Shown here: in pieces, positions 4,569 to 12,298 of the stretch
How positions within the stretch are numbered: position 1 is the stretch's first letter
How the letters are laid out: each line of letters begins with the position of its first letter
Source of the DNA: Anaerolineales bacterium UBA1429
GTDB lineage: Bacteria; Chloroflexota; Anaerolineae; UBA1429
NCBI GenBank assembly: GCA_002329325.1
Contig: DCTX01000031.1
Span: 15,263-34,278, forward strand
Direction of reading: 5' to 3'
DNA length: 19,016 nucleotides
Made by a program: the position numbers and the translations under genes
Notes under the pieces: generated by a model
Told to the model about the DNA's origin: nothing
The model's input: only the letters and a program-made list of their open reading frames with translations
Database searches by the model: none

Positions 4569-5642
4569 ATGAACCAACGTCCGTGGATGCGCGCAGTGAG
4601 CTCGTTCGTGACCGTCTTGGTGGTGGCCGGCGCGCTCTACTCGGGCTTTTTCTTTTTCTCCACGGTGCGGGCCCTGGTGGCCCAGGTGCCCCTGCCCTTC
4701 GCCGAGCGGGTGGTGCAGGCGGCTGACCCGGTGGATGTCCCCGAGGAGGGCCAGCCCTCTGGCGAGGCGCCTCAGCAGGCGGTGGTGGCGCAGCCGACCC
4801 AGCGCGAGCTGACCGAGCCGGTCAACATCTTGCTGCTGGGCATCGACCAGCGCGAGGGCGAATCCGGCCCCTGGCGCACCGATACCATGATCCTGGTCTC
4901 TCTGGACCCCGTGAACCACTCGGCGGCCATGCTCTCCATCCCCCGCGACCTCTGGACGACGATCCCCGGCTATGGCGAGAGCCGCATCAATACGGCCCAC
5001 TATACCGGCGACCTGCGCGACTATCCCGGCGGCGGCCCGGCCCTGGCCAAGAAGACGGTATGGTACGCCCTGGGCGTGCCGGTGCATTACTATGTCCGCG
5101 CGAACTTTTCCGGGTTCGAGCAGATCGTGGACGCCATCGGCGGGCTCACCATCGATGTGCCCGAGGAGATCTATGACGCCAAGTACCCCACCGCGGACTA
5201 TGGCACCATGGAGATCTATATCCCGGCGGGGGTTCAGCAGATGGACGGCGCGATGGCGCTCCAGTATGCCCGCACGCGGCACGGCTCCAGCGACTATGCT
5301 CGCATGGATCGCCAGCGGCAACTGCTTCTGGCCGCATACGACAAGGCCAAGAGCCTGGATATCCCCATCACCCGCATCCCGACGATCCTGGATCTGGTGG
5401 GCTCCTCTGTGCAGACCGACCTGACCCTGGAGGACATGTTCCTGCTGGCCGAGGCCGCCAGCCAGGTGGATCGCGCCAACATCCGCAGCGGCGTCATCGA
5501 CGACTCTATGACCACCACGGTAGTCACGCCTCAAGGGTGGATGGTCGAGGTGGCCGATTGGGACAAGGTCCACGCCCTGGTGAACGAGTTGTTCCCTGCG
5601 CCGGGCACAGCGACCTCTGCCCAGCCCGCCACAGGCGAATAG
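4569..5642 (+). CDS. LytR-CpsA-Psr (LCP) family cell-envelope glycopolymer ligase
   Basis: A 357-residue LCP protein. The family transfers polyprenyl-linked polymers such as teichoic acids or capsule onto peptidoglycan at the outer face of the membrane. Residues 9-33 form the membrane anchor, then a Pro/Gln-rich linker to about 82, and the LCP domain from VNILLLGIDQ (85-94). Conserved lipid-phosphate contacts are visible: RTDTMIL (Arg103, Asp105), SIPRDLW (Arg126, Asp127), YARTRHGSSDYARMDRQRQ (Arg235, Arg237, Arg245, Arg248, Arg250). An upstream ATG at 4515 would add 18 residues but lies between the -35 and -10 boxes; the ATG at 4569 has AAGGAAGA before it and starts just ahead of the anchor. 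It is a single-gene unit, convergent with the PDZ gene. The acceptor polymer is not predictable. Confidence 0.95.
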   Translation: MNQRPWMRAVSSFVTVLVVAGALYSGFFFFSTVRALVAQVPLPFAERVVQAADPVDVPEEGQPSGEAPQQAVVAQPTQRELTEPVNILLLGIDQREGESGPWRTDTMILVSLDPVNHSAAMLSIPRDLWTTIPGYGESRINTAHYTGDLRDYPGGGPALAKKTVWYALGVPVHYYVRANFSGFEQIVDAIGGLTIDVPEEIYDAKYPTADYGTMEIYIPAGVQQMDGAMALQYARTRHGSSDYARMDRQRQLLLAAYDKAKSLDIPITRIPTILDLVGSSVQTDLTLEDMFLLAEAASQVDRANIRSGVIDDSMTTTVVTPQGWMVEVADWDKVHALVNELFPAPGTATSAQPATGE

Positions 5643-5713
5643 AGCCGCCGCCGAGGTCGCCAGCGCAGCGCGCGGTAACCCCGGCGGAAATGGCGGCGTC
5701 GTGAGTTCACACC

Positions 5714-6250
5714 CTAGGGCGTCGAGCGATCCAAGCGCCCACTCGGCATCTCCTGATAGTACACCCCGATCCAGGCGGCATCGCCCTTTTCCGGATGCGC
5801 CCCAAGCGTCACGTTCAGATCCATCTCCCTGCCGCCGCGCAGTAGCGTCAACGTGACCACATCGCCGGGGCGGTAGCCCGCCACCAACTCGGCCAGAGAG
5901 GCGTCCACCAGCGTGACGCCATCCAGCGCCGTGATCATATCCCCTACCTGGATGCCGGCCCGCTCTGCGGGGCTATCTGGGACGACCTGGGTGACCACCG
6001 CCACGCCCAGCAGCACGGGCCTTCCGGGGGTGGTTGGCGTAGGCTCCAGGTCGGGGCGCTCTGGCTCTGGCAGGAAGGGCGTGGGCTCGATGCGGAACTG
6101 GAAGGGCGCCTGCACGGGGGTCGGGGCCGATTCGCGGCCCAGGACAAAGCCGATGCCGCCCCCTGCCAATGTGCCTCCCAGGCATCCGAACAGCAGCCCG
6201 GCCAGGGCCGCGACGACGATCCACACAGTTGCACGATTCTTGGTTTCCAT
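5714..6250 (-). CDS. Membrane-anchored PDZ-domain protein
   Basis: A 178-residue protein with one hydrophobic Gly-rich membrane segment (about 9-38), a Pro/Glu-rich spacer (about 42-76) and a PDZ domain (about 78-155) with the signature VVPDSPAERAGIQVGDMITALDGV and PGDVVTLTLLRGG, as in HtrA-type proteases. No protease domain is attached, so it probably acts as an extracytoplasmic adaptor or peptide binder. A longer reading from 6316 overlaps the upstream gene; the ATG at 6250 is preceded by a strong GGAGGAGGA about 5 nt away and begins right before the membrane segment. It follows the thioesterase gene by 31 bp and probably shares its promoter. Partner unknown. Confidence 0.85.
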   Translation of the reverse strand: METKNRATVWIVVAALAGLLFGCLGGTLAGGGIGFVLGRESAPTPVQAPFQFRIEPTPFLPEPERPDLEPTPTTPGRPVLLGVAVVTQVVPDSPAERAGIQVGDMITALDGVTLVDASLAELVAGYRPGDVVTLTLLRGGREMDLNVTLGAHPEKGDAAWIGVYYQEMPSGRLDRSTP

Positions 6251-6281
6251 GTGTCCTCCTCCACCTACGACCGACCAGGGC

Positions 6282-6773
6282 TCAATCCACGGGCGCGTCG
6301 AAGGGCTGCTCGCCATCTGGCTCCGGCGCGACCTGCCAGTAGCCGAGCTCGCTGCGGAACTCGTCCACCTTGTCGGCGGGGAGATGGATATAGCGCGCCT
6401 CGGCGCTGACGGCCACCGAGCCGTCGGCCAGGCGGATCTCGCCCTTGCCTTCCATCATGCGGCTACGCAGCCGCACGATCTCGCCTATCACCGTCAGCGG
6501 CTCGCCCAAGGGCACCGGCTTGTGAAAGCGCACCTGGAGATCCACAGTCATAGCCCAGATGTCGTGGCGCACCAGGGTGCGCCCGATGGTTTCATCCAGG
6601 AGCGCACAGGCGATGCCGCCGTGCATCACGCCCGGATAGCCTTGGTGGAACTCTTCCGGTGTAAAGCGCACGATCACACGGTTCTCTTCGGTCTCGTAGA
6701 AGGCCAGCTTGAGGCCGATGGGGTTCTGCAGGCCGCAGAGAAAGCAGTTCTGAGAGTTGGGTTGTTTCTGCAC
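6282..6773 (-). CDS. Hotdog-fold thioesterase, PaaI/4HBT family
   Basis: A 163-residue acyl-CoA-type thioesterase of the hotdog superfamily. The N-terminus NCFLCGLQNPIGLKL is a motif common in one clade of these enzymes, and GVMHGGIACALLDETIG holds the HGG and the Asp/Glu catalytic region on the long helix. The fold continues with VDLQVRFHKPVPLGEPL and ends with an acidic tail. The start is GTG at 6773, with GGGAG 8 nt upstream. It is the first gene after the promoter at 6803-6831. The substrate is not predictable; neighbouring genes give no pathway. Confidence 0.88.
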   Translation of the reverse strand: MQKQPNSQNCFLCGLQNPIGLKLAFYETEENRVIVRFTPEEFHQGYPGVMHGGIACALLDETIGRTLVRHDIWAMTVDLQVRFHKPVPLGEPLTVIGEIVRLRSRMMEGKGEIRLADGSVAVSAEARYIHLPADKVDEFRSELGYWQVAPEPDGEQPFDAPVD

Positions 6774-6802
6774 GCCAATGCTCCCTGAGATAATGCCCCT
6801 TA

Positions 6803-6831
6803 ACTCTAGGATGCCGCCGGGCTGCTGTCAA
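6803..6831 (-). promoter_or_regulatory. Sigma-70 promoter of the thioesterase-PDZ pair
   Basis: On the minus strand TTGACA (6826-6831), 17 bp spacer, TAGAGT (6803-6808), 29 bp before the thioesterase start codon. It is back to back with the peptide deformylase promoter, the two -35 boxes being 43 bp apart. Confidence 0.78.
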
Positions 6832-6874
6832 AGTCCGGCCCTGCGGCCCGCGCCTCGGCGTCAGCGCGCCCTAT

Positions 6875-6903
6875 TTGACACCCCATCTGCACGCTCCTAA
6901 AAT
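6875..6903 (+). promoter_or_regulatory. Sigma-70 promoter of peptide deformylase
   Basis: TTGACA (6875-6880), 17 bp spacer, TAAAAT (6898-6903), 41 bp before the def start codon. Confidence 0.82.
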
Positions 6904-6944
6904 CATGGTAGTTACTCAAGAATTCATCATCCTCTGGGGGACGT

Positions 6945-7481
6945 ATGGCGATCAGGCCCATTCTCACAGCCGAGCAACCGCTCTTGCGCGAAAAATCCAA
7001 GAAGGTGACCCGCTTTGGCGATACCCTCCATCGCCTGGTGGAGGACATGCTGGATACGGTGCGCGCCGCCTATGGCCTGGGCCTGGCCGCTCCGCAGATC
7101 GGGGTGTTGCAGCGGGTGTTCGTGGTCGAGATGCCGGCCGAGTACGACGACGATGACAACGAGATCGAGCCCGCCGAGACCTATGTGCTGGTGAACCCTG
7201 AGATCATCCAGTCGAGAGGCGAGGAAGAGCTGGAGGAAGGCTGCCTCTCGGTGCCCGGCTATCGCGGCCTGGTCAAGCGGGCTACCTACGTGGTCATCAA
7301 GGGCCAGGATGCGGACGGCCACAACGTGCGCTATCGGGCCGAGGGGCTGCTGGCGCAAGCGTTCCAGCACGAGCTGGATCACCTGGATGGCGTGCTCTAC
7401 CTGGACCGCCTGGAGAGCGCCGACAAGCTGTTCCGCATCGGCGAGCACGAATCCGAGGCGCTGGAGGTCGACGCCGAGTAG
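6945..7481 (+). CDS. def: Peptide deformylase
   Basis: A 178-residue metalloenzyme that removes the N-formyl group from nascent proteins at the ribosome exit. All three family motifs are present: GLGLAAPQIG (44-53), EGCLSVPG (98-105, metal ligand Cys100) and QHELDHLDG (141-149, metal ligands His142 and His146, catalytic Glu143). An acidic insertion (EYDDDDNEIEPAET, about 66-79) lies in the loop between the first two motifs, as in many type 1 enzymes of non-enteric bacteria. GGGGG lies 5 nt before the ATG. It is a single-gene unit, convergent with the his operon; no fmt gene is adjacent. Confidence 0.97.
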   Translation: MAIRPILTAEQPLLREKSKKVTRFGDTLHRLVEDMLDTVRAAYGLGLAAPQIGVLQRVFVVEMPAEYDDDDNEIEPAETYVLVNPEIIQSRGEEELEEGCLSVPGYRGLVKRATYVVIKGQDADGHNVRYRAEGLLAQAFQHELDHLDGVLYLDRLESADKLFRIGEHESEALEVDAE

Positions 7482-7535
7482 CCCTCAGGCGCCTGGCGCG
7501 CTGCCTGGGATGAGCGTGGGGCTGAGTTCGCAACC

Positions 7536-7588
7536 AGAGGGTGGCCCGAGCCGGCCCTCTCTGCCTTCCTGGCGTCCTCTGCGCCAGG
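7536..7588. terminator. Paired hairpins between convergent def and the his operon end
   Basis: Two inverted repeats lie in the 118-bp gap: AGAGGG (7536-7541) with CCCTCT (7555-7560), and CCTGGCG (7568-7574) with CGCCAGG (7582-7588). Neither has a T-run, so they are GC-rich, possibly bidirectional termination hairpins and not classical intrinsic terminators. Confidence 0.4.
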
Positions 7589-7599
7589 GTGGCCGCGGC

Positions 7600-8307
7600 C
7601 TAGCCCTTCTGTCCATCCCACTCGGGCAGCCCCAGCAGATCCTGGGCGTAATCCAGGATCAGGTCTGCGCCGGCGCGCTCCAGCTCATGGCGCCGGCCGA
7701 ACCCCGAAAGCACGCCGATGGCCAGCGCTCCGGCGCGCCGGGCCGCGCGCATATCGGCGGCCGTATCTCCCACCATGGCGCAAGCCTCTGGCGCCACCTG
7801 CAACATGCCGGCGGCGGTGCGCACCGGCTCCGGATGGGGCTTCATGCGCAGCACATCCTGCCGGGTGATCACCACGGGGAAAAAGCGCTCCAGCCCGCTC
7901 CCCTCCAAAAAGGCATAGGCCTCCGGGCGGGCCCGCGTGGTCACCACGGCCAGCTTGAAGCGGGTCGCCAGCGTCTCCAGCAGGGCCTCGCTGCCGCGCA
8001 CCGTCTCCGAGACCTCTCGCGTGGCCAGCCCGCGGGCGCGACGCAGCCGGTCGGCCAGCCCGAAGAAGCTGCTGCCGATGCCCAGATGCTCCAGGGCGGA
8101 CATGGCATAGTTGGTGGGCGTCTCGATGGCCATCACCAGGGTGCGGGCCAGGCTCTCGGCGTCGTGGCGCCTGGAAAAGCGCGCCAGGGACCCCAGGTGC
8201 GTGGCCAGCGTGGCCACCCAGCGGTCATCGCTCTCGATCAGGGTGCCATCCAGATCGAACAAGAAGGCCTGGATGCGGTCCAGGGCCAGGGGCCTGCGCT
8301 CATGCAT
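7600..8307 (-). CDS. HAD-family phosphatase at the end of the his operon, candidate histidinol-phosphate phosphatase
   Basis: A 235-residue haloacid-dehalogenase-like hydrolase of the phosphoglycolate-phosphatase type with a helical cap. Motif I is FLFDLDGTLIES (nucleophile Asp18, Asp20), motif II LAVVTTRARP (Thr123/Thr124), motif III Lys156 in RMKPHPEP, motif IV VGDTAADM (Asp181, Asp185). The ATG at 8307 shares one base with the hisE stop (TGATG), so it is translationally coupled to the his operon as its last gene. HisB here lacks the HAD phosphatase domain that makes enteric HisB bifunctional, and no other phosphatase is in the operon, so this enzyme may dephosphorylate histidinol phosphate. 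That role is inferred from context; a general phosphatase such as Gph is the alternative. Confidence 0.85.
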   Translation of the reverse strand: MHERRPLALDRIQAFLFDLDGTLIESDDRWVATLATHLGSLARFSRRHDAESLARTLVMAIETPTNYAMSALEHLGIGSSFFGLADRLRRARGLATREVSETVRGSEALLETLATRFKLAVVTTRARPEAYAFLEGSGLERFFPVVITRQDVLRMKPHPEPVRTAAGMLQVAPEACAMVGDTAADMRAARRAGALAIGVLSGFGRRHELERAGADLILDYAQDLLGLPEWDGQKG

Positions 8308-8603
8308 CAATGATCACTCCGTACCTTGAACCTCGACCGCAGCTCTTCCTCGATCTCCTGCCAGGCGATGCCCTTGGCCGCCAACGCCACCAGGAGGTGG
8401 TAGATCAGGTCGGCGCCCTCGTACACCACCCGTTCCCGCTCTTGCAGCGCGGCGGCGACGATCACCTCGGTGGCTTCTTCGCCCAGCTTCTTGAGGATCT
8501 CGGCCTCGCCTTTGGCAAAGAGCCGGCAGGTATAGGAGCCCTCCTGGGGGTGCTCCCGACGATCGGCGATGGTCGCCTCCAACTCGCGGATGGTTTCGCT
8601 CAC
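8307..8603 (-). CDS. hisE: Phosphoribosyl-ATP pyrophosphatase (second step of histidine synthesis)
   Basis: A 98-residue enzyme hydrolysing phosphoribosyl-ATP to phosphoribosyl-AMP. The family's SETIRELEATIADRR start, KKLGEEATEVIVAA metal-binding helix with its Glu residues and EGADLIYHLLVAL are all present. I chose the GTG at 8603 since GAGGTG sits at proper spacing just before it and the protein then starts where HisE proteins normally do; an ATG at 8615 lacks a ribosome site, and the open frame extends further to 8657. Unlike enterics, hisI and hisE are separate genes, here split by about 190 bp of non-coding sequence. The stop overlaps the HAD gene's start by one base. Confidence 0.94.
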   Translation of the reverse strand: MSETIRELEATIADRREHPQEGSYTCRLFAKGEAEILKKLGEEATEVIVAAALQERERVVYEGADLIYHLLVALAAKGIAWQEIEEELRSRFKVRSDH

Positions 8604-8718
8604 TTGGCACCTCATTCTACGCGCACGTTGTGGTTCTACCGATGCGGGCCGCCTCAATCCTGCGAGGCGCCCAGCAAAGACGTGTTGCTGCCATCGCTCT
8701 CACCGCCAGCGAAACTCG

Positions 8719-8746
8719 CCCACTCTCATGCCGGCAGGGGAGTGGG
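8719..8746. repeat. Hairpin in the unusual gap between hisI and hisE
   Basis: CCCACTC (8719-8725) and GAGTGGG (8740-8746) form a 7-bp stem with a 14-base loop. The 188-bp gap (8604-8791) contains no supported gene; it also has short GC-rich repeats such as GGGGTCAGGACCC near 8780. It may be a dispersed intergenic element inserted in the operon. Confidence 0.4.
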
Positions 8747-8791
8747 GGCGTACGCGCCCTCGTTGCGCGTTACGACCCTGGGGTCAGGACC

Positions 8792-9150
8792 CTACCCCTG
8801 CCCTGCCAGCGCGCGGTAAAAGCAACTCACGCGGCCCGTGTGGCAGGCGGGGCCGGCGGGCGCCACCCGCACCAGCAATGTATCCGCATCGCAATCGGCG
8901 CGGATCTCGATGATGCGCTGGGTGTTGCCCGAGGTGGCTCCCTTGTGCCACAGCTCCCGGCGGCTGCGGCTCCAGAACCAGGTCTCGCCGCTCTCCAGGC
9001 TGCGCTGCAGCGATTCGCGGCTCATGTAGGCCAACATCAACACCTGGCCCGTGGCGGCATCCTGCACGATGGCGGGCAGCAGGCCCTGGGCGTCCCACGC
9101 CAGGGCGTCCGGGTTCAGCGTCTCCGCTGGCGGCTCGTACATGGCGGCCA

Positions 9151-9151
<1 letters not shown>
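8792..9151 (-). CDS. hisI: Phosphoribosyl-AMP cyclohydrolase (third step)
   Basis: A 119-residue zinc enzyme that opens the adenine ring of phosphoribosyl-AMP. Signature stretches are MLAYMSRESLQRSLESG, WSRSRRELWHKGATSGNTQ, the Mg-binding DCDADTLLV and the zinc-binding GPACHTG with a downstream Cys. The ATG at 9151 shares one base with the hisF TGA, implying coupling; a second ATG at 9142 is possible. It is the stand-alone cyclohydrolase form, with HisE encoded separately downstream. Confidence 0.97.
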
Positions 9152-9909
<758 letters not shown>

Positions 9910-9980
9910 GTTGTGCTCCTCGCTTGCTCCGTGCCAACTCCGATCGGACATGGCGACCATCCCAACAGCCGACGCCGACG

Positions 9981-10290
9981 ATCCTCGCGCCTTGAGCGCC
10001 AGGGCCAGTATCCTTTGCGTCTCTGCGACTCGGCGCGAGACCTGTTGTTTATCCTCGCGCAGAGAGCGCCAAGAGCGCCAAGATGAGCCAGGGTCAGTAT
10101 CCTTTGCGTCTCTGCGACTTGGCGCGCGACCTGTTGTTTATCCTCGCGCAGAGAGCGCAGAGAGCGCCGAGATGGGCCACGGCCGGTAGCTTTGCGTCTC
10201 TGCGACTTGGCGCGCGACCTGTTGTTTATCCTCGCGCAGAGAGCGCCAAGATGAGCCAGGGCCAGTATCCTTTGCGTCTCTGCGCCCTGG
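9981..10290. repeat. Tandem array of about 3.5 palindromic 80-89-bp units between hisA and hisF
   Basis: The anchor TTTGCGTCTCTGCG recurs at 10014, 10103, 10191 and 10271, giving periods of 89, 88 and 80 bp; a degenerate part unit precedes the first from about 9981. Each full unit continues with ACTTGGCGCGCGACCTG, TTGTTTATCC and CGCGCAGAGAGCGCCAAGATG. Within a unit GCGTCTCTGCG is nearly complementary to CGCAGAGAGCGC, and CTTGGCGC to GCGCCAAG, so alternative hairpins are possible. Length differences between units come mainly from gain or loss of a 9-10-bp sub-repeat of the AGAGCGCCA type. No supported gene lies in 9910-10299. It reads as amplified intergenic palindromic DNA and not as spacers between CRISPR repeats. 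Confidence 0.88.
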
Positions 10291-10299
10291 CGCGAGGCC

Positions 10300-11031
10300 C
10301 TACTCTCCGGCGATCTCCAGCGCCTCGGCCAGCTCCAGATGCCCCCGATAGAGGGCCATGCCGACGATCACGCCGCCGATGCCCTCCGCTTCGCGCGCCT
10401 TGAGGGCACGGATGTCCTCCACGCTCGCCACGCCGCCCGAGGCGATCACCTGCAGGCCGGTCTGGCGGGCCAGGGCGCAGGTGGCCTCCAGATTGACCCC
10501 GCTGAGCATGCCGTCCCGCCCTACGTCGGTATAGACCACCCGTAGAACCCCCAGCGACGCCATGCGTTGCCCCAGATCGACGGCCGAGACCTCGGCGGTC
10601 TCCTGCCAGCCGTGGATGGCGACCCGGCCCTGGCGCGCGTCGATGCCCACGGCCACGGCCTCGGGGCCAAAACGTTCCAGCGCTTCGGCGACGACCTCCG
10701 GCTGGCGCACCGCCACGGTGCCCAGGATGGCGCGGGCCGCGCCCATCTCCAGCAGGCGCGCCACATCTTCGGCGGAGCGCAGGCCGCCGCCGAACTGGAC
10801 GGGCACGTCCACCTCCGCCAGGATGCGCTCCAGGGCGGCCAGGTTGGCGGCGCCCTCCTGGCCCAGGGCGCCATCCAGATTCACGATGTGCAGCCAGCGG
10901 GCGCCCTCGGCGGCCCAGCGCCGGGCCGCGAGGGTGGGGTCGTCGGCGAAGACGGTCTCCGCTGCCGCGTCGCCCTGGCGCAGGCGCACGCAGCGCCCCT
11001 GGCGCAGGTCGATGGCCGGGTAGACGATCAT
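10300..11031 (-). CDS. hisA: ProFAR isomerase (fourth step)
   Basis: A 243-residue TIM-barrel isomerase converting ProFAR to PRFAR. It starts MIVYPAIDLRQGRCVRL (Asp8 catalytic), with FGGGLRS and VIASGGVAS phosphate loops, AVGIDARQG (Asp131) and YTDVGRDGM. The ATG at 11031 overlaps the hisH stop by four bases (ATGA), which sets the start over a longer upstream reading to 11082. Its stop codon is about 10 bp from the edge of the tandem repeat array. A PriA-type dual role (with TrpF) is not suggested, but cannot be excluded from sequence alone. Confidence 0.97.
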   Translation of the reverse strand: MIVYPAIDLRQGRCVRLRQGDAAAETVFADDPTLAARRWAAEGARWLHIVNLDGALGQEGAANLAALERILAEVDVPVQFGGGLRSAEDVARLLEMGAARAILGTVAVRQPEVVAEALERFGPEAVAVGIDARQGRVAIHGWQETAEVSAVDLGQRMASLGVLRVVYTDVGRDGMLSGVNLEATCALARQTGLQVIASGGVASVEDIRALKAREAEGIGGVIVGMALYRGHLELAEALEIAGE

Positions 11032-11678
11032 GATCCCTCGACGCCTGGGAGTGCGGCGGCCTCCGGAGGCAGCAGGTTGCACTCGCTCAGCCAGTTGCGC
11101 AGGATGCGCTCGCCCACATCCTGGCTCTTTTCCGGGTGGAACTGGATGCCGTACAGATTGCCGCGGGCGATCACCGAAGTGTAGTCGATGCCGTAATCGG
11201 TGGTGGCGGCCACCACGCCGGGGTCCTCGGGCTCCACATAGTACGAATGCACAAAGTAGGCGTAGGCATGGTCGGGCAGGCCGCGCCAGAGGGGCACCGG
11301 CCGGGCCTGGTGGATCTGGTTCCAGCCGATGTGAGGCACCGTCAGGCTATCGGGGAAGCGGCGCACGCGCCCCGCCAGCACGCCCAGCCCCCGATGGTCG
11401 CCTATCTCGTCGCTGGTCTCGAACAGGAGCTGCAGCCCCAGGCAGATGCCGATGAAGGGGGTGTCGGCGGCGATGACCTCCCGGATCGGGGCCTCCAGCC
11501 CGTAGGCGCGCAGGCTGTGCATGGCATCGCCAAAGGCGCCTACGCCGGGCAGCACCACGGCCTGGGCCTGGGTGATGGTCGCCGCATCCGCGGTGACCTG
11601 GGCCTCCACGCCCAGCCGCCGAAAGGCCATGTAGACGCTGCGCAGGTTGCCGACGCCGTAATCAATAATGGCGAGCAT
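11028..11678 (-). CDS. hisH: Imidazole glycerol phosphate synthase, glutaminase subunit
   Basis: A 216-residue class I glutamine amidotransferase that feeds ammonia to HisF. The triad is visible: Cys79 in GICLGLQLLF, His181 and Glu183 in GIQFHPEKSQ; PGVGAFGDAMHSL is the family's oxyanion-adjacent motif. AAAGGAG, within the 3' end of hisB, is the ribosome site for the ATG at 11678; a longer frame to 11816 is an artefact of the hisB overlap. There is one base between the hisB stop and this start, and a four-base overlap with hisA. Confidence 0.98.
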   Translation of the reverse strand: MLAIIDYGVGNLRSVYMAFRRLGVEAQVTADAATITQAQAVVLPGVGAFGDAMHSLRAYGLEAPIREVIAADTPFIGICLGLQLLFETSDEIGDHRGLGVLAGRVRRFPDSLTVPHIGWNQIHQARPVPLWRGLPDHAYAYFVHSYYVEPEDPGVVAATTDYGIDYTSVIARGNLYGIQFHPEKSQDVGERILRNWLSECNLLPPEAAALPGVEGS

Positions 11679-11679
11679 A

Positions 11680-12267
11680 CTAGAGAGCTCCTTTGGTGGA
11701 TGGCACGCCGCTGCGGCGAGGATCCAGGGCCACCGCCTGGCCCAGGGCGCGCCCCAGGCCTTTGAAGATGGCTTCGATGATGTGATGGGTGTTCTGGCCG
11801 TGGAGCAGCTTGACATGCAGCGTCAGCCCGGCGTTGTGGGCCAGGGCGCGCAGGAACTCGGACACCAGCTCGGTGTCGAACGCGCCCACCTGGGCGGCGG
11901 GCAGCGCCACCTCATAGACCAGCAGCGAGCGCCCGGAGAAATCCAGGGCCACCAGGGCCAGGGCCTCGTCCATGGGCATGAGCTGGCTGCCGAAGCGGGT
12001 GATGCCCTGCTTGTCGCCGATGGCCTGGGATAAGGCCTGTCCCAGCACGATGCCCACATCCTCGACGGTGTGGTGACCATCCACCTGGATATCGCCCGTG
12101 GCGTGCACGGTCAGGTCCAGCAGGCCGTGGACGGCCACATGGCTCAGCATGTGGTCGAAAAAGGGCACGCCCGTCTGGCACTCCCAGCGCCCCTGGCCAT
12201 CCAGGTTCAGCGTGAGAGCGATGTCCGTCTCGTTGGTCTTGCGGTGTAGCTGGGCTGTGCGTTGCAT
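11680..12267 (-). CDS. hisB: Imidazole glycerol phosphate dehydratase (monofunctional)
   Basis: A 195-residue manganese-dependent dehydratase making imidazole acetol phosphate. Metal-binding His-rich motifs are present: FFDHMLSHVAVHG, DGHHTVEDVGI, MPMDEALA and HGQNTHHIIEAIFKGLG. The N-terminal HAD histidinol-phosphatase domain of the enteric fusion is absent, as in most bacteria outside that group. AAGGAG lies 6 nt before the ATG. The gap to hisC is 31 bp. Confidence 0.98.
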   Translation of the reverse strand: MQRTAQLHRKTNETDIALTLNLDGQGRWECQTGVPFFDHMLSHVAVHGLLDLTVHATGDIQVDGHHTVEDVGIVLGQALSQAIGDKQGITRFGSQLMPMDEALALVALDFSGRSLLVYEVALPAAQVGAFDTELVSEFLRALAHNAGLTLHVKLLHGQNTHHIIEAIFKGLGRALGQAVALDPRRSGVPSTKGAL

Positions 12268-12298
12268 GGTTGACTCCTTGCTCTGCGCAGGGACGGTT

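Noticed and set aside
4347..5573. 408-codon minus-strand open frame opposite the LCP gene
   Set aside because: It runs through a strong terminator and the LCP promoter and has shadow-type composition; the LCP frame has all family motifs.
7309..8313. 334-codon plus-strand open frame across def and the HAD gene
   Set aside because: It overlaps two well-supported genes with intact catalytic motifs and has no recognisable domain.
9981..10290. CRISPR array
   Set aside because: Units repeat in full with 80-89-bp periods; there are no short identical repeats separated by unique spacers and no cas genes nearby.
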